A DNA stretch of 12,291 nt from Clostridia bacterium. GTDB taxonomy: Bacteria; Bacillota; Clostridia; Oscillospirales; CAG-272. A program made the position numbers and the translations under genes. Below the pieces are notes generated by a model that saw only the letters and a program-made list of their open reading frames with translations, did not search any database and was not told where the DNA came from. The stretch covers positions 1 through 12,291 of the forward strand of contig JAFQNM010000208.1 in assembly GCA_017395885.1 (NCBI GenBank). The letters run 5' to 3'. Of this stretch, positions 6,934 through 12,291 are shown in pieces; position 1 is the first letter of the stretch, and each line of letters begins with the position of its first letter.

Positions 6934-7824
6934 CTAAGAAATTTTAACCTCAATGCCGTTTTTGAGAAATGCTTCTCTCCAGCGCTGTTTATCTGCATCA
7001 TCTGCATCCTTGCTTCTGAAAACAGAGTCTTTTCCCAGGCGCTCTGCCTTGGCAATTCCAAATGTATGATAAGGCATCAGCTGTGCATATCTGTATTTTC
7101 CTTTGTTTTCCAGAAGAATACGGCAGGCTGCGGCTATATCCTCATCACTGTCATTAAGTATAGGTATCATAGGAAGCCGTATTATAACATCGGCACCGTT
7201 ATCGAAAAGGAAATTAAGATTATCCATAATATGCTCATTACCGACTCCTGTCAGTCTCTTATGCTTCTGTGAATCGACACATTTGATATCAAAAAGGAAA
7301 ACGCAATTTCTCTCAACTGCTCTTTTGTAAAAATCTACGGAGCCTATTCCACAGGTTTCAATAAACACAGATATACCCTCTGATGCTGCAATATCGATCA
7401 GCTCAAGGGCAAATTCCGCCTGCATTGACGGCTCTCCTCCGGAGAGGGTCATTCCACCGCCCGAGGTCTTATAATATATCCTGTCCTTCAGAACCTCTGT
7501 CATTACCTCCTCAGCGGTCATTTCCTTTCCGTATATCTCGTTAGCTCCCATAAGGCAATTATGCACACAATTGCCACATAAAACACACTCTGAGCGCGAA
7601 ATTACTACCCTTCCGTCAACAATGGCTCTTCCCTTGCATTCCGAGAGGCAACGCCCGCAAAGACTGCATTTATCACTGTTATAAGACATTGACGGTTTTA
7701 CATCCAATCCCTCGGGATTATGACACCAAATGCATCTTAAAGGACATCCCTTTAAAAAAACTGTTGTTCTTATGCCGTCACCGTCGTGAAGACAATATCT
7801 CTGTATATTAAAAACTGTTCCCAC
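6934..7824 (-). CDS. Glycyl-radical enzyme activating protein (radical SAM)
   Basis: Radical SAM activase of the pyruvate formate-lyase activating enzyme family, which uses S-adenosylmethionine to place a glycyl radical on a partner enzyme. Domain order: N-terminal DGDGIRTTVFLKGC, the SAM cluster CxxxCxxC (C27, C31, C34), then an inserted di-cluster ferredoxin domain (C53, C56, C59, C63 and C80, C83, C86, C90), TLSGGEP (126-132), and the DIK motif (179-181). The 296-residue length and extra clusters match the longer GRE-AE subgroup rather than minimal PflA. The frame starts at GTG 7824; AAAGG lies about 12 bases upstream, a loose spacing, so the start is less certain. First gene of the deo operon, followed by deoC. 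No glycyl radical enzyme gene is visible, so the partner is unknown. Confidence 0.93.
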   Translation of the reverse strand: MGTVFNIQRYCLHDGDGIRTTVFLKGCPLRCIWCHNPEGLDVKPSMSYNSDKCSLCGRCLSECKGRAIVDGRVVISRSECVLCGNCVHNCLMGANEIYGKEMTAEEVMTEVLKDRIYYKTSGGGMTLSGGEPSMQAEFALELIDIAASEGISVFIETCGIGSVDFYKRAVERNCVFLFDIKCVDSQKHKRLTGVGNEHIMDNLNFLFDNGADVIIRLPMIPILNDSDEDIAAACRILLENKGKYRYAQLMPYHTFGIAKAERLGKDSVFRSKDADDADKQRWREAFLKNGIEVKIS

Positions 7825-7854
7825 AATATTACCAAGCCTTTCACTCTTTATTAT

Positions 7855-7883
7855 ATTTTACAATATATAATCTGAGATTACAA
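7855..7883 (-). promoter_or_regulatory. Promoter of the activase-deo operon
   Basis: On the minus strand TTGTAA (7878-7883) and TAAAAT (7855-7860) are 17 bases apart, giving a start of transcription near 7848 and a leader of about 24 bases before GTG 7824. The -35 matches the consensus at four of six positions and the -10 at five of six. An overlapping TATAAT at 7850-7855 lacks a good -35. Confidence 0.55.
7868..7880. promoter_or_regulatory. Palindrome, candidate operator of the deo operon
   Basis: TAATCT, a central G and AGATTA form a perfect 13-bp inverted repeat. It lies in the spacer between the proposed -10 and -35 and overlaps the first bases of the -35, the usual position for repressor binding. 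No regulator gene is in the window, so the binding protein (a DeoR-, GntR- or LacI-type nucleoside sensor would be expected) is inference. Confidence 0.45.
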
Positions 7884-7884
7884 G

Positions 7885-8038
7885 TAAATACTTAATATAA
7901 TTTCTCATTTTAAAGTTTGATGTTATTATCAGAAACATATTTAATAACCAAATTAATTTATAACGATAATTAACAGATTTTTTATCATTAGTACTTTACA
8001 AATCAGTACTCAATGAGTTAAAATAGCTTAGTATTTTT
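7885..8038. other. AT-rich divergent intergenic region
   Basis: Very AT-rich region between the deo operon and ddh. It holds an inverted repeat GTTATTA (7922-7928) / TAATAAC (7942-7948) with a 13-base loop and a weaker TTAATT/AATTAA pair (7953-7973). Either could be chance in such composition. I see no small gene or known riboswitch. Confidence 0.4.
7995..8024 (+). promoter_or_regulatory. Promoter of ddh, with AGTACT repeats
   Basis: TTTACA (7995-8000) and TAAAAT (8019-8024) are 18 bases apart; TTAAAA at 8018-8023 gives 17. The self-complementary hexamer AGTACT occurs twice, at 7990-7995 and 8005-8010, 15 bases apart; the first overlaps the -35 and the second lies in the spacer, which suggests a two-part operator. 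Transcription would start near 8030. Confidence 0.5.
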
Positions 8039-8056
8039 ATGAAAGCTGGTATGTTT

Positions 8057-9043
8057 ATGAGCATAAGAATCGGTATATTTGGCTACGGCAATCTCGGCCG
8101 AGGAATTGAAAGCGCCATAAGGCAGAATCCCGATATGGAGCTGGTGGCGTTTTTCACCAGAAGAGATCCCGCATCTCTCGTTACCAAGACACCCGAAGTA
8201 CCCGTATATCATATAGACAACGTTTTGAACTTCAAAAACGATATAGACGTTATGATCCTTTGCGGCGGAAGCGCAACAGATCTGCCTGTTCAAACGCCCA
8301 ACCTTGCTCGCCACTTCTGCGTTGTTGACAGCTTCGATACTCACGCCTCCATACCTGAACACTTCAATGCAGTTGACAAGGCTGCTGCTGAAGGTGAAAA
8401 AACGGCTATGATCTCTGTTGGCTGGGACCCCGGTATGTTTTCCCTCAACAGACTTTATGCGGGTGCTATCCTTCCTGAGGGTAAGGACTATACCTTCTGG
8501 GGCAAGGGCGTAAGCCAGGGCCATTCAGATGCAATACGCCGTATAGAAGGAGTTCTTGATGCCAAGCAGTATACGATTCCCGTTGAGGAAGCTCTAACCG
8601 CAGTTCGCTCCGGAGCAGAGCCTTCTCTTTCCACACGCCAGAAGCACACCAGAGAGTGCTACGTTGTTGCTGAAGACGGAGCAGATCTTGACAGGATCAG
8701 AAGAGATATCTGCGAAATGCCCAATTACTTTGCAGATTATGACACAACAGTTCATTTTATAAGCCGGGAGGAGCTTATCCGCGATCATTCCGGTATTCCT
8801 CACGGTGGATTTGTTATAAGAACCGGAAAGACCGGACTTAACAAGGAAAACAGCCATGTTATCGAGTACAGCCTAAAGCTCGATTCAAACCCTGAGTTTA
8901 CCGCTTCTGTCATAGTTACATTTGCTCGTGCGGTATACAGACTATACAATGAAGGCTGCTACGGATGCAAAACTGTTTTTGATGTTCCCCCTGCTCTTCT
9001 CAGTCCTCTTTCAGCCGAGGAGCTTCGCAAAAAGCTGCTTTGA
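8057..9043 (+). CDS. ddh: meso-Diaminopimelate dehydrogenase
   Basis: NADPH-dependent enzyme that reductively aminates tetrahydrodipicolinate to meso-diaminopimelate in one step, supplying peptidoglycan and lysine. From ATG 8057 the protein has 328 residues, close to the Corynebacterium enzyme (about 320). Features: Rossmann motif FGYGNLGRG (8-16), CGGSATDLPVQTP (69-81), VDSFDTH (90-96), VGWDPGMFSLNR (121-132), the substrate-site segment FWGKGVSQGHSDAIRR (147-162), PHGGFVIRTG (248-257) and LKLDSNPEFTASV (273-285). The frame is also open from ATG 8039, but that lies only about nine bases from the predicted transcription start and adds residues absent from the family; neither start has a clear Shine-Dalgarno. 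No other lysine or DAP gene is adjacent, so it is a single-gene unit. Confidence 0.96.
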   Translation: MSIRIGIFGYGNLGRGIESAIRQNPDMELVAFFTRRDPASLVTKTPEVPVYHIDNVLNFKNDIDVMILCGGSATDLPVQTPNLARHFCVVDSFDTHASIPEHFNAVDKAAAEGEKTAMISVGWDPGMFSLNRLYAGAILPEGKDYTFWGKGVSQGHSDAIRRIEGVLDAKQYTIPVEEALTAVRSGAEPSLSTRQKHTRECYVVAEDGADLDRIRRDICEMPNYFADYDTTVHFISREELIRDHSGIPHGGFVIRTGKTGLNKENSHVIEYSLKLDSNPEFTASVIVTFARAVYRLYNEGCYGCKTVFDVPPALLSPLSAEELRKKLL

Positions 9044-9084
9044 TCCAATAAAAAAGATGCCGAACGGCATCTTTTTTATTGGAT
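9043..9084. terminator. Bidirectional terminator shared by ddh and the C39 protease gene
   Basis: A 19-bp perfectly paired stem (9043-9061 with 9066-9084), loop GAAC, contains a six-A run on the left and a six-T run on the right, so it can terminate from both sides. The last base of the ddh stop codon (9041-9043) is the first base of the stem, and the minus-strand stop (9076-9078) and last codons of the protease gene lie within its right arm. Confidence 0.9.
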
Positions 9085-10032
9085 TATACACGCCTGTTCA
9101 TATACCAGGCTATGGCTGTTTTCTACGTCCTCTATAGGATACTCGATGACACCTCTGATGGGGTCACAAAAGATATAGGTCGTATCTGTATATCCGATCA
9201 TTACAAAGCAATGAGAATGATTTCGCCATATGACCTCACTATCATCCTCAAGATATACAGTACCGAAGATTTCCGGATCGGCATCCATATAGGTCGTTCC
9301 CCAGAAAATCACCGGAGTCCCCCCGTCTATATACTCTCTGTACTTAATGAACGTCCTTCCGCTTACGTCAGATACGGCTCTGAATTCATTAATGGAATTG
9401 AAATAGCTCTCTGCAGTATTCACTATACATGGAGCATAGCAACCCACGCCAAGGTCTCTCGGATTTCCGAGATAGAAATAGAAAGGGTCATCACCGTAAG
9501 TGGAAAAATATCCTCTGGGCAGGTGCTCATCAATAAGCTCATCCGTTGTGACATCGTACCCCAGATATTTCAGCACCATCGTGAGACACACGACCTCACA
9601 TCCGTTAGGATAGGATGGCATCTGCAGGATGCATTCCATATCTATGAGAGAACGGTCTCCCGTTCCGTGTTCAAATCCGAATTCTCTTGATTGGTGGGCA
9701 AAGCACATATAGCAGTATCTCAGCTCAGCGCCTGTTGTTATCAGAGAAGCAGGTCTTGTCAGTATCCACTCCTGCCACATATGATTGCAGTAAAGATCTC
9801 CGCCGATTATTTCATAACCGTCATGAAACAGATATATGCTCATATCAGTTGTTTCCTCGGCTGTTGTTATTTCCGACACGCTATCGGTTAAAGATGCAGG
9901 ATTCTCTGTATCCTGCACGGCGGATGAATTATATTTTAAAAGATAGGGTGCGCAGACAACAACACAGCAGGACAGCGCCAGTGCGCCAAGAACAGCTACA
10001 GCACCCCATGAAAAGCTAAAGGATTTTTTCAA
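9076..10032 (-). CDS. Secreted or membrane-anchored C39-like cysteine protease
   Basis: Papain-like protease of the Peptidase_C39_2 type. Residues 1-30 hold a basic start and a hydrophobic segment (about 9-30), a signal peptide or N-terminal anchor, followed by a Ser/Thr/Glu-rich linker (36-63). Residues 81-116 form a Cys/His module: CNHMWQEW, then ELRYCYMCFAHQSRE, with C82, H84, C107 and C110. This resembles a degenerate copy of the zinc-ribbon-like repeats seen in clostridial surface proteins. The protease domain spans about 136-316: YPNGCEVVCLTMVLKYLGY with nucleophile C145, HCFVMIGY with H274 and IFCDP with D290. The start is TTG 10032, supported by AGGGAG at 10039-10044; no ATG is near. 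It has its own promoter and lies downstream of the transporter genes. Substrate unknown; peptide or cell-surface processing is likely. Confidence 0.85.
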   Translation of the reverse strand: MKKSFSFSWGAVAVLGALALSCCVVVCAPYLLKYNSSAVQDTENPASLTDSVSEITTAEETTDMSIYLFHDGYEIIGGDLYCNHMWQEWILTRPASLITTGAELRYCYMCFAHQSREFGFEHGTGDRSLIDMECILQMPSYPNGCEVVCLTMVLKYLGYDVTTDELIDEHLPRGYFSTYGDDPFYFYLGNPRDLGVGCYAPCIVNTAESYFNSINEFRAVSDVSGRTFIKYREYIDGGTPVIFWGTTYMDADPEIFGTVYLEDDSEVIWRNHSHCFVMIGYTDTTYIFCDPIRGVIEYPIEDVENSHSLVYEQACIIQ

Positions 10033-10038
10033 TGCAAA

Positions 10039-10044
10039 CTCCCT
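10039..10044 (-). promoter_or_regulatory. Ribosome binding site deciding the TTG start of the C39 protease
   Basis: AGGGAG on the minus strand, six bases from TTG 10032. It is the only good site near the beginning of the signal peptide. Confidence 0.65.
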
Positions 10045-10079
10045 GCGTAAGTGACATATTATGACAAAGCATTACGATT

Positions 10080-10108
10080 ATTATAATCCCTGCAACAGAA
10101 TTTGTAAA
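10080..10108 (-). promoter_or_regulatory. Promoter of the C39 protease gene
   Basis: On the minus strand TTTACA (10103-10108) and a perfect TATAAT (10080-10085) are separated by 17 bases, with transcription starting near 10073. A small inverted repeat, GATTA (10076-10080) and TAATC (10084-10088), covers the -10. The promoter lies just after the transporter operon terminator, so the protease gene is probably expressed separately. Confidence 0.8.
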
Positions 10109-10123
10109 GTAAAAATGCAAGAA

Positions 10124-10151
10124 AAACCGCAATCCGTAAAGATTGCGGTTT
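10124..10151 (-). terminator. Terminator of the nucleoside transporter operon
   Basis: An 11-bp stem (10124-10134 with 10141-10151) and six-base loop; on the minus strand the GC-rich arm ends in GCGGTTT and runs into TTC and TTGC. It follows the permease stop at 10156 by four bases. The U-tract is short and interrupted, but the hairpin is strong. Confidence 0.8.
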
Positions 10152-10155
10152 CAAT

Positions 10156-11145
10156 TTATCTGTCTTCTCGGAAATAGTTAATGCCGAGAGCTGCGGGAAG
10201 GCCGCTGCTGCCCCTTTTATTCCTGATAGACGTTACAATAAGAACGATTGCAGTTACTATAAAAGGTAATGCCTGATAAAGCTGAGTGGGAATTGCCGCA
10301 AGCCAGCCAAGGGCTCCGGGGAACGCATTTGCAAGGCTTGTTCCGGATACTCTAAGGGTGTTAAAAAATCCAAACACAAAGGTTCCGAGAATTGCAACTG
10401 CGGGGCTCCAGTTCGCAAAAATTACAAGTGCAACCGCGATCCATCCGTAACCGTTGATCCAGCAGCTACTGTTGAAGGAACCGGACATATTAAGTGCCAT
10501 ATAGTATCCGCCGATACCCATAATACCGCATCCAAGGCAGATGTGGATATACTTCATGAGCTTAACGTTAATACCTACGGAGTCTGCAGCGGCAGGGTTC
10601 TCACCTACTGCACGAAGCTTAAGTCCCGCAGGAGTATGCTTGAGATACCACCATACTGCTATTGCAATAAGGATACCCAGGTAAACAAAGATATTGTGAG
10701 TAAGCAATCCGTATCCTACTACCGGAATATCGGAAAGCAGAGGGATATGTATATCTGCAAAGCCGTTCTTTACGTTCTCTGCCATACCGGGCCAGCCTGT
10801 TGCCTTAAGTCCGTTACCTACAAAGAAGTAAATACCGAGGCCGAAAGTAGTAAGAGTAAGACCGGTAATATTCTGGTTAGCCTGTAAAGAAACCGTAAGT
10901 ACAGCAAAGAGAAGTCCGCAAAGGGCGCCAAGCACAAACGCAGTTACTATACCAAGGCCAAGGCTATTTGCATAGGATCCGCAAATATAGCCAAATATTG
11001 CACCGACAGCCATTGTTCCCTCTACACCAAGGTTAAGGCTACCGGATTTTTCTACGATTATTTCTCCCACAGTTCCGTAAAGAAGAGGAATATTGTAAAC
11101 TATAATATTGTGAATAAAAGAAGAAATTACACCGACTTTATCCAT
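10156..11145 (-). CDS. Nucleoside ABC transporter permease, NupC/YufQ type
   Basis: One of two membrane subunits of a nucleoside ABC importer of the BMP/Nup family (BPD_transp_2 permeases). From ATG 11145 the protein has 329 residues with about eight to ten hydrophobic segments. Family features are SGSLNLGVEGTM near residues 34-45 and the cytoplasmic YLKHTPAGLKLRAVGENP segment near the middle, followed by AADSVGIN, which contacts the ATPase. The frame extends back to a GTG at 11169, but AGGGAG at 11155-11160 is nine bases from ATG 11145, and that start leaves only an 8-bp overlap with the upstream permease. Last gene of its operon. The nucleoside substrate is inferred from the family and from the deo operon nearby; the related branched-chain amino acid and sugar permeases differ in the LNLGVEG motif. 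Confidence 0.9.
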   Translation of the reverse strand: MDKVGVISSFIHNIIVYNIPLLYGTVGEIIVEKSGSLNLGVEGTMAVGAIFGYICGSYANSLGLGIVTAFVLGALCGLLFAVLTVSLQANQNITGLTLTTFGLGIYFFVGNGLKATGWPGMAENVKNGFADIHIPLLSDIPVVGYGLLTHNIFVYLGILIAIAVWWYLKHTPAGLKLRAVGENPAAADSVGINVKLMKYIHICLGCGIMGIGGYYMALNMSGSFNSSCWINGYGWIAVALVIFANWSPAVAILGTFVFGFFNTLRVSGTSLANAFPGALGWLAAIPTQLYQALPFIVTAIVLIVTSIRNKRGSSGLPAALGINYFREDR

Positions 11146-12250
11146 TATTCTTATCTCCCTTCTTAGCACGAACTATGCGGAAACGGATAAAGAAGTCCGC
11201 CGCAAGAACAAGGAAAAGTATAGCTCCCTGAAGCATATTTGCAAAGCTGGAGTCAACCTGAGCAAATGTTGACGCAGCAACTGTGGAACCGAACTGAAGC
11301 ACACAGATCAGAATAGAAACCATAAATATTGCAATTGTATTGAGCTGAGAAAGCCATGCAACGATAATACCTGTCCAGCCAACGTCATTAGTAATGGACG
11401 TTGAAAGAACGCCGGATGTGCCTACCTTAAATGCAGCAGCAAGACCAATAAGGGCGGCAGAAAGGAACACTGTACGCAGAATGATCCAGTTAACCTTCAT
11501 ACCGGCATAATGAGCTGTGCCTACACTATCGCCAACAACGGCGATCTCGTAGCCCTGCTTTGTATGCTTGAGATAGACATAAATTAGAATACCTACAATG
11601 ACCGTGAGAACAACACAGATATTAAGCTGAAATTTCTCGCCCATAGGGATCGCCGGGAAAGAACATATCTCAGAGAAGTTCTGGAACACGGGACGTGCAG
11701 AATCAGCGCTCAAAAAGAAATTCCAGTCATCCTTTGTTTCGCTGATAAAGACAAGAACATAGAGAGCCACATAGTTAAGCATCAGCGTCATAAGAGTTTC
11801 GTTTGTACCAAACTTAACTTTAAGCAAAGCTACTATAAGTCCATAAAGACCTGCAATTATCATAGCTACTGCACACATGACAACAAGTGTAAGCCACATA
11901 GGCAACGCAGGGCCAAACTTGAGTGCAACAAATGCCGCCGCAATCGAACCCATAATAAACTGTCCTTCACCGCCTATATTCCAGAAACGCATTTTGAAGG
12001 CAAGAGAAAGAGCTACTGAGGTGAGCACGAGAGGAACGAGCTCCTTCAGAAAGTTCATAAACGTTTTATAAGCAATACGGTTGCCAACGGTGCCCATAGT
12101 GAACATCTGATAGTAATACTCAAAAGGATCAACACCAATAGAAAGGAGAACTACGGCACCGAGAACGAGAGCAACAACTATGGCCATAAGATAAAACATA
12201 CAACGCTTCCAACAGGGGCAATTTTCTCTTTTTACAATATGAAATCCCAT
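11138..12250 (-). CDS. Nucleoside ABC transporter permease, NupB/YufP type
   Basis: First membrane subunit of the same importer, 370 residues. After a basic N-terminus come a transmembrane helix (about 19-39), an extracellular part (DPFEYYYQMF, 41-50) and the multi-helix permease domain. FWNIGGEGQFIMG (89-101) is the NupB-type counterpart of the LNLGVEG motif in the partner. YLKHTKQGYEIAVVGDSV is the coupling segment, closely parallel to that of the second permease, as expected for subunits that arose by duplication. The C-terminus is very basic (VRAKKGDK). ATG 12250 has GGAGG at 12258-12262, seven bases upstream. The next permease overlaps its end by 8 bp and the preceding stop codon is two bases before its start, so the genes form a tight operon. 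The substrate-binding protein gene is expected beyond the right edge. Confidence 0.9.
   Translation of the reverse strand: MGFHIVKRENCPCWKRCMFYLMAIVVALVLGAVVLLSIGVDPFEYYYQMFTMGTVGNRIAYKTFMNFLKELVPLVLTSVALSLAFKMRFWNIGGEGQFIMGSIAAAFVALKFGPALPMWLTLVVMCAVAMIIAGLYGLIVALLKVKFGTNETLMTLMLNYVALYVLVFISETKDDWNFFLSADSARPVFQNFSEICSFPAIPMGEKFQLNICVVLTVIVGILIYVYLKHTKQGYEIAVVGDSVGTAHYAGMKVNWIILRTVFLSAALIGLAAAFKVGTSGVLSTSITNDVGWTGIIVAWLSQLNTIAIFMVSILICVLQFGSTVAASTFAQVDSSFANMLQGAILFLVLAADFFIRFRIVRAKKGDKNNG
11155..11160 (-). promoter_or_regulatory. Ribosome binding site deciding the start of the second permease
   Basis: AGGGAG on the minus strand, nine bases before ATG 11145, inside the last codons of the first permease gene. 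It sits downstream of most of the possible GTG start at 11169 and therefore rules against it. Confidence 0.65.
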
Positions 12251-12252
12251 AA

Positions 12253-12291
12253 TTATTCCTCCTCTCCCTCTTTTTCACCAAATCGGGTATC
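12253..12291 (-). CDS. C-terminal end of an upstream gene, probably the transporter ATPase
   Basis: On the minus strand one frame reads DTRFGEKEGEEE and then TAA at 12253-12255, two bases before the first permease start. In Nup-type operons the ATPase gene precedes the two permeases, and this close spacing fits a real gene end. Only 12 residues are visible, without any ATPase motif, so identity rests on gene order alone. The ribosome binding site of the next gene is within these codons. Confidence 0.45.
   Translation of the reverse strand, partial: DTRFGEKEGEEE

Noticed and set aside
6934..7824. Naming the activase yjjW or pflA
   Set aside because: The cysteine spacing and conserved segments are those of the general activase family, and position next to deoC alone does not prove orthology to yjjW; no partner enzyme is present to support pflA.
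7922..7973. Inverted repeats in the AT-rich intergenic region
   Set aside because: Arms of six or seven A/T-dominated bases are expected by chance in this composition; kept only as a note.
7825..8056. Lysine riboswitch or other structured leader before ddh
   Set aside because: The predicted leader is only about 26 bases and the remaining region is simple AT-rich sequence with no conserved riboswitch core.
8018..8524. 168-codon minus-strand open frame
   Set aside because: Antisense to ddh and to its promoter; no motif and no supporting start signals.
9079..9690. 203-codon plus-strand open frame after ddh
   Set aside because: It begins inside the terminator hairpin and is antisense to the C39-like protease, which has its own promoter, ribosome binding site and catalytic triad.
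11146..11169. GTG start at 11169 for the second permease
   Set aside because: It gives an extra charged octapeptide not expected in the family; AGGGAG fits ATG 11145.
1..12291. Mobile elements, CRISPR arrays, tRNA genes, phage or defence systems
   Set aside because: No transposase or integrase motif, no regularly spaced repeats, no tRNA-like cloverleaf seen in the short intergenic regions; nearly all DNA is accounted for by metabolic genes.

Overview
The window looks like a chromosomal segment of an anaerobic, low-to-moderate GC Gram-positive bacterium of class Clostridia, most likely an Oscillospirales/Ruminococcaceae-type organism. The reasons are strong AGGAGG-like ribosome binding sites, frequent GTG/TTG starts, short-spaced co-oriented operons, a glycyl-radical-enzyme activase, a BMP-type nucleoside ABC transporter, diaminopimelate dehydrogenase and a secreted C39-like protease. 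The placement is inferred from gene content, not from a marker gene. I see no insertion sequence, phage gene, CRISPR array, tRNA or rRNA.

Layout, left to right. (1) Positions 1-2431, minus strand: nusB, a TsaD/Kae1-like M22 paralogue and the start of xseA form one operon driven by a consensus promoter (TTGACA-N17-TATAAT). (2) 2612-3130, plus strand: a small four-helix membrane protein with its own promoter, closed by a bidirectional terminator shared with the next operon. (3) 3130-7884, minus strand: a six-gene nucleoside catabolism operon transcribed in the order glycyl-radical activase, deoC, deoD, deoB, cdd, udp. A perfect palindrome sits inside its promoter. (4) 7885-9084: an AT-rich divergent region, then plus-strand ddh (meso-diaminopimelate dehydrogenase), which converges on a minus-strand C39-like secreted cysteine protease; the two share a 19-bp-stem terminator that contains parts of both stop regions. 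(5) 10124-12291, minus strand: two nucleoside ABC transporter permeases (NupB/NupC or YufP/YufQ type) and the last codons of an upstream gene, probably the ATPase.

Together the transporter and the deo operon give a coherent route. Nucleosides would enter through the ABC system, cytidine and deoxycytidine are deaminated (Cdd), and purine and pyrimidine nucleosides are split by phosphorolysis (DeoD, Udp). The (deoxy)ribose 1-phosphates are isomerised (DeoB), and deoxyribose 5-phosphate is cleaved to acetaldehyde and glyceraldehyde 3-phosphate (DeoC). The activase is the odd member: no glycyl radical enzyme is present in the window. A comparable gene association, an activase and glycyl radical protein next to deoC, is known in E. 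coli (yjjW, yjjI, deoCABD). This, the palindromic operator and the TsaD paralogue are the points most worth following. Nothing here is clearly an entirely new system.
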